From: a bacterium
Lineage (GTDB): Bacteria > SZUA-79 > Acidulodesulfobacterales > Acidulodesulfobacteraceae
Assembly: GCA_021794475.1 (NCBI GenBank)
Contig: JAJYQS010000043.1
Coordinates: 1-35,691, forward strand
Direction: 5' to 3'
DNA: 35,691 bases
Shown here piece after piece: positions 33,491 to 35,691 of this stretch. Made by a program: the position numbers and the translations under genes. Position 1 is the first letter of the stretch, and every line of letters starts with the position of its first letter. The notes under the pieces were generated by a model. It saw only the letters and a program-made list of their open reading frames with translations. It was not told the DNA's origin and ran no database searches.

Positions 33491-35691
33491 TTAGATTATT
33501 CTTATACTTTGCGCAATATCTGTTTTTCTCAAAGCTTCTATATCAACTAATATATCATCGTTTAGTTTTATCTCGATATTTTTTGCCTTTATTAAAACCT
33601 TTGATGTTCCGCTGCAATTTATAAATCCGATTTTTAGCCGATTTATGAAACTTTTCAATTCTTCTTTGTTTTTATCATATATATTTTGCGGTGAAATTTC
33701 AATAACACATAGCTTATTATTGTCAATATTATCAATGTTATTATTATTGTTATTTTTAGTATTGTTAATGCTATTATTATTTTTATTAATATTATTACCA
33801 TTTTGCGCATTTTTCAAGCTTTTATTATTTTTAATAATGTAACTGTCTAATAAATCAATTGTATCCCCGATAATTTTAACATTATAATCGCGCGCGTCAA
33901 AATCTTCATCATCGGTAAAATTTTTGCCGTCTTTATATTCATTTTCACTATTTTCACTGTCTTCATAAGAATTATTATTTTTTTGTGCGGCAGAATCTTT
34001 TTTTGATGTACTTGAACTTATCCGGTCTGACGACTCGTCAACCCTGCCGGAAATAACAACAGGTTCAGAAGTATTAAATATATTTTCATATTTTATATAA
34101 TTTTTAGGAAAAAAAACAACATCAACAGATACGTCTGCATCGCTTAAAACAAATGACGCCATTTTTTCATTGTTCCTGGTATTATGTACCTTCAACTGAT
34201 TGACAATCCCGCATAGAACGTATTTCTTTTTATCATTTCGAGCATATTTTTGTTTATAATTAAAATTTTTCGCGCCGTCAGAATTAGACCCGCAGCCGTC
34301 ATTATTTTGAACGCCGCCGGTGCTTGCATTTAACACGCATTCTTTTATGAAAGATGAAATGGAATAATCGGTAATAAGACTTATTTTTTCTTCATAACCG
34401 TCTAAGGGATGACCGGAAATATAAAAGCCTATCGCTTCTTTTTCATAAGCCAAAATCTCTTTCTTATTATCCTGAATTGCAGCGGCATCTTCGGCAGACA
34501 CGAGAACTCCATTAAAACCTTTGCTCCATTCGTTAACAGACTTATTAGATGAAGAAGAAAAACACGCCTCATCCGATTCCGTATTAAACAGCAGCGGCAA
34601 TTCAAATTCATCCGATGTTTTCTTTTGTCTTATAGAAGCGGCTTCCTGCATTACCTGTTCCAATTTTTCGAGCATGCCTCTTCTTGTTTCATAGCCGTTA
34701 ATATCTAAGGCTCCGCTTTTAATTAGATTTTCTATAGTTCTTTTATTAACTTTTCTGGTATCTACCTTTGTACAAAAATCAAGCAAATCCTTATAGTTAC
34801 CGTTTTCTCTTTCAGATAAGATGGATTCGATAGCCGCGTCTCCGACATTTTTTATTGCACCCAGTCCTATCTGTATAACATTTTTTTCATCTAAATCGGC
34901 TGCAGCAGAGACAATATCTGCGGCATATTTTGACGCATTTTTAATTAAATTTTCTTTAATATCAGGATGATTCTTCAACGGTAAAACGGTAAAATGTTTT
35001 GTAGAATAATTTACAGATGGCGCAATTATTATTGATTGATTAGATTCATTGATTATTTTTGCAAGTTTATCCGTATTTGACATTTCGCTTGAAAGCAATG
35101 CGGCAATAAAATAATCGGGATAATTAGCCTTAAGATAAGCAGTCATATAAGCTACAAGAGCATATGCGGCAGAATGGGATTTATTAAAACCGTATTCTCC
35201 GAATTTTGTTATAAGCGAAAATATTTTTTCGGAAATGCTATCGTCAATATTATTACTTTTACATCCTTCTATAAATTTGTTCCGCATTTTTTCAATAAGT
35301 TCCGCATTTTTTTTACCTACGCCTTTTCTCAAAACATCGGCGTCGCCCATAGAAAAATTAGCTAATTTAATAGCAATCTTCATTATCTGTTCCTGATATA
35401 ATATCACGCCGTATGTTTCTTTAAGAATATCCTCTAATAGCGGATGCAGATATTTAATTTTTTTAACGCCGTTTTTAGCTTTAATAAAATCATCAACCAT
35501 GCCGCTGCCGAGAGGGCCAGGTCTGTATAACGCCACAAGAGGAATAATATCTTCAAGCGATTTCGGAGCCAGCTTTAAAAGCAATTCTTTCATTCCTGAA
35601 CTTTCAAGCTGAAAAACACCTGTCGTATCGCCGCTTGAAAGAAGTTTAGATGTTTTTAAATCGGCTAAATCTATATTATAAATATCAAATT
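33491..35691 (-). CDS. dnaE: DNA polymerase III alpha subunit, C-terminal part (cut by window edge)
   Basis: The frame is open to the right edge: codons before the internal ATG at 35593 read LSSGDTTGVFQLESSG, the conserved alpha-subunit core, so the N-terminal PHP and early palm regions lie outside. Visible parts are LVALYRPGPL, VILYQEQIM, LRKGVGKK, FGEYGFNKSHSAAYALVAYMTAYLK, then a helix-hairpin-helix region (KVNKRTIENLIKSGALD), and an OB-fold (KKYVLCGIVNQLK onward). The C-terminus is inflated by acidic/Ser/Asn-rich linkers and one run with 18 Asn in 30 residues before the last domain. Key catalytic aspartates are upstream of the window and cannot be checked. Confidence 0.95.
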   Translation of the reverse strand, partial: FDIYNIDLADLKTSKLLSSGDTTGVFQLESSGMKELLLKLAPKSLEDIIPLVALYRPGPLGSGMVDDFIKAKNGVKKIKYLHPLLEDILKETYGVILYQEQIMKIAIKLANFSMGDADVLRKGVGKKNAELIEKMRNKFIEGCKSNNIDDSISEKIFSLITKFGEYGFNKSHSAAYALVAYMTAYLKANYPDYFIAALLSSEMSNTDKLAKIINESNQSIIIAPSVNYSTKHFTVLPLKNHPDIKENLIKNASKYAADIVSAAADLDEKNVIQIGLGAIKNVGDAAIESILSERENGNYKDLLDFCTKVDTRKVNKRTIENLIKSGALDINGYETRRGMLEKLEQVMQEAASIRQKKTSDEFELPLLFNTESDEACFSSSSNKSVNEWSKGFNGVLVSAEDAAAIQDNKKEILAYEKEAIGFYISGHPLDGYEEKISLITDYSISSFIKECVLNASTGGVQNNDGCGSNSDGAKNFNYKQKYARNDKKKYVLCGIVNQLKVHNTRNNEKMASFVLSDADVSVDVVFFPKNYIKYENIFNTSEPVVISGRVDESSDRISSSTSKKDSAAQKNNNSYEDSENSENEYKDGKNFTDDEDFDARDYNVKIIGDTIDLLDSYIIKNNKSLKNAQNGNNINKNNNSINNTKNNNNNNIDNIDNNKLCVIEISPQNIYDKNKEELKSFINRLKIGFINCSGTSKVLIKAKNIEIKLNDDILVDIEALRKTDIAQSIRII
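33713..33802. repeat. AAT/ATT-rich microsatellite-like tract in dnaE
   Basis: About 90 bp made mostly of ATT-type triplets (read on the plus strand) encode an Asn-rich linker (18 of 30 residues Asn, including six in a row) near the DnaE C-terminus. Its simple sequence makes it a candidate for length variation by slippage in units that keep the frame. Confidence 0.65.

Noticed and set aside
1-35691. Mobile elements, CRISPR arrays, tRNA or rRNA genes
   Set aside because: No transposase, integrase, regularly spaced repeat, cloverleaf or rRNA-like segment was recognised on either strand.

Overview
The window is strongly AT-rich and gene-dense, and reads as chromosomal core sequence from a Gram-negative, didermal bacterium. 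Supporting traits are FtsE/FtsX followed by an EnvC-position gene and a CtpA-type protease, class 1B dihydroorotate dehydrogenase with PyrK, a split P-protein of the glycine cleavage system, acetyl-CoA carboxylase AccA, HD-GYP and GGDEF c-di-GMP enzymes, and a lipoprotein with a lipobox. The gene content fits an anaerobic or facultative deltaproteobacterium-like or related uncultured lineage, but the exact taxon cannot be fixed from sequence reading alone. No insertion sequence, phage, CRISPR array, tRNA or rRNA was seen. Every protein gene lies on the minus strand except one small lipoprotein gene, so the region should be read from right to left.

From the right edge, the first block is dnaE (cut by the window edge), accA, a GAF/Cys-cluster/HD-GYP phosphodiesterase and cobQ. 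Next comes the only plus-strand gene, a very lysine-rich 76-aa lipoprotein with an excellent promoter and Shine-Dalgarno (SD) sequence. The second block is thiE, ftsE, ftsX, an EnvC-position coiled-coil protein without its peptidase domain, ctpA, pyrF and rlmB, followed by cspA with its own promoter, a foldable 5' leader and a clear terminator. The third block is typA, a nitrilase-family hydrolase, rimI, pyrK, pyrD, an unknown gene, an LsrF-like aldolase, a DUF255 thioredoxin-fold protein and a large GGDEF protein. It runs on into the complete gcvT-gcvH-gcvPA-gcvPB cluster. The left end holds a small alpha/beta hydrolase with an MFS transporter, then pheA and metF.

The genes tie together around one-carbon and amino-acid metabolism (gcvT/H/PA/PB with metF; pheA), pyrimidine synthesis (pyrD, pyrK, pyrF), cell division and envelope remodelling (ftsEX, coiled-coil partner, ctpA), translation or ribosome maintenance (typA, rlmB, rimI, cspA) and c-di-GMP signalling (one synthase and one hydrolase, each with a GAF-type sensor module).

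The main oddities are: (1) a coiled-coil-only protein in the EnvC slot; (2) a polycationic, histone-H1-like lipoprotein that is the sole plus-strand gene; (3) an eight-cysteine cluster inside the sensor of the HD-GYP protein; (4) Asn/Lys/Asp-rich low-complexity insertions inside otherwise conserved enzymes (GGDEF protein, PyrK, PyrF, HD-GYP protein, DnaE); and (5) RNA-level signals, namely mutually exclusive hairpins in the cspA leader, a promoter placed so gcvT mRNA would be leaderless, and a nested hairpin with triple TATAAT boxes between gcvPA and gcvPB. No complete, clearly new multi-gene system is evident; the strongest leads are items 1 to 3.
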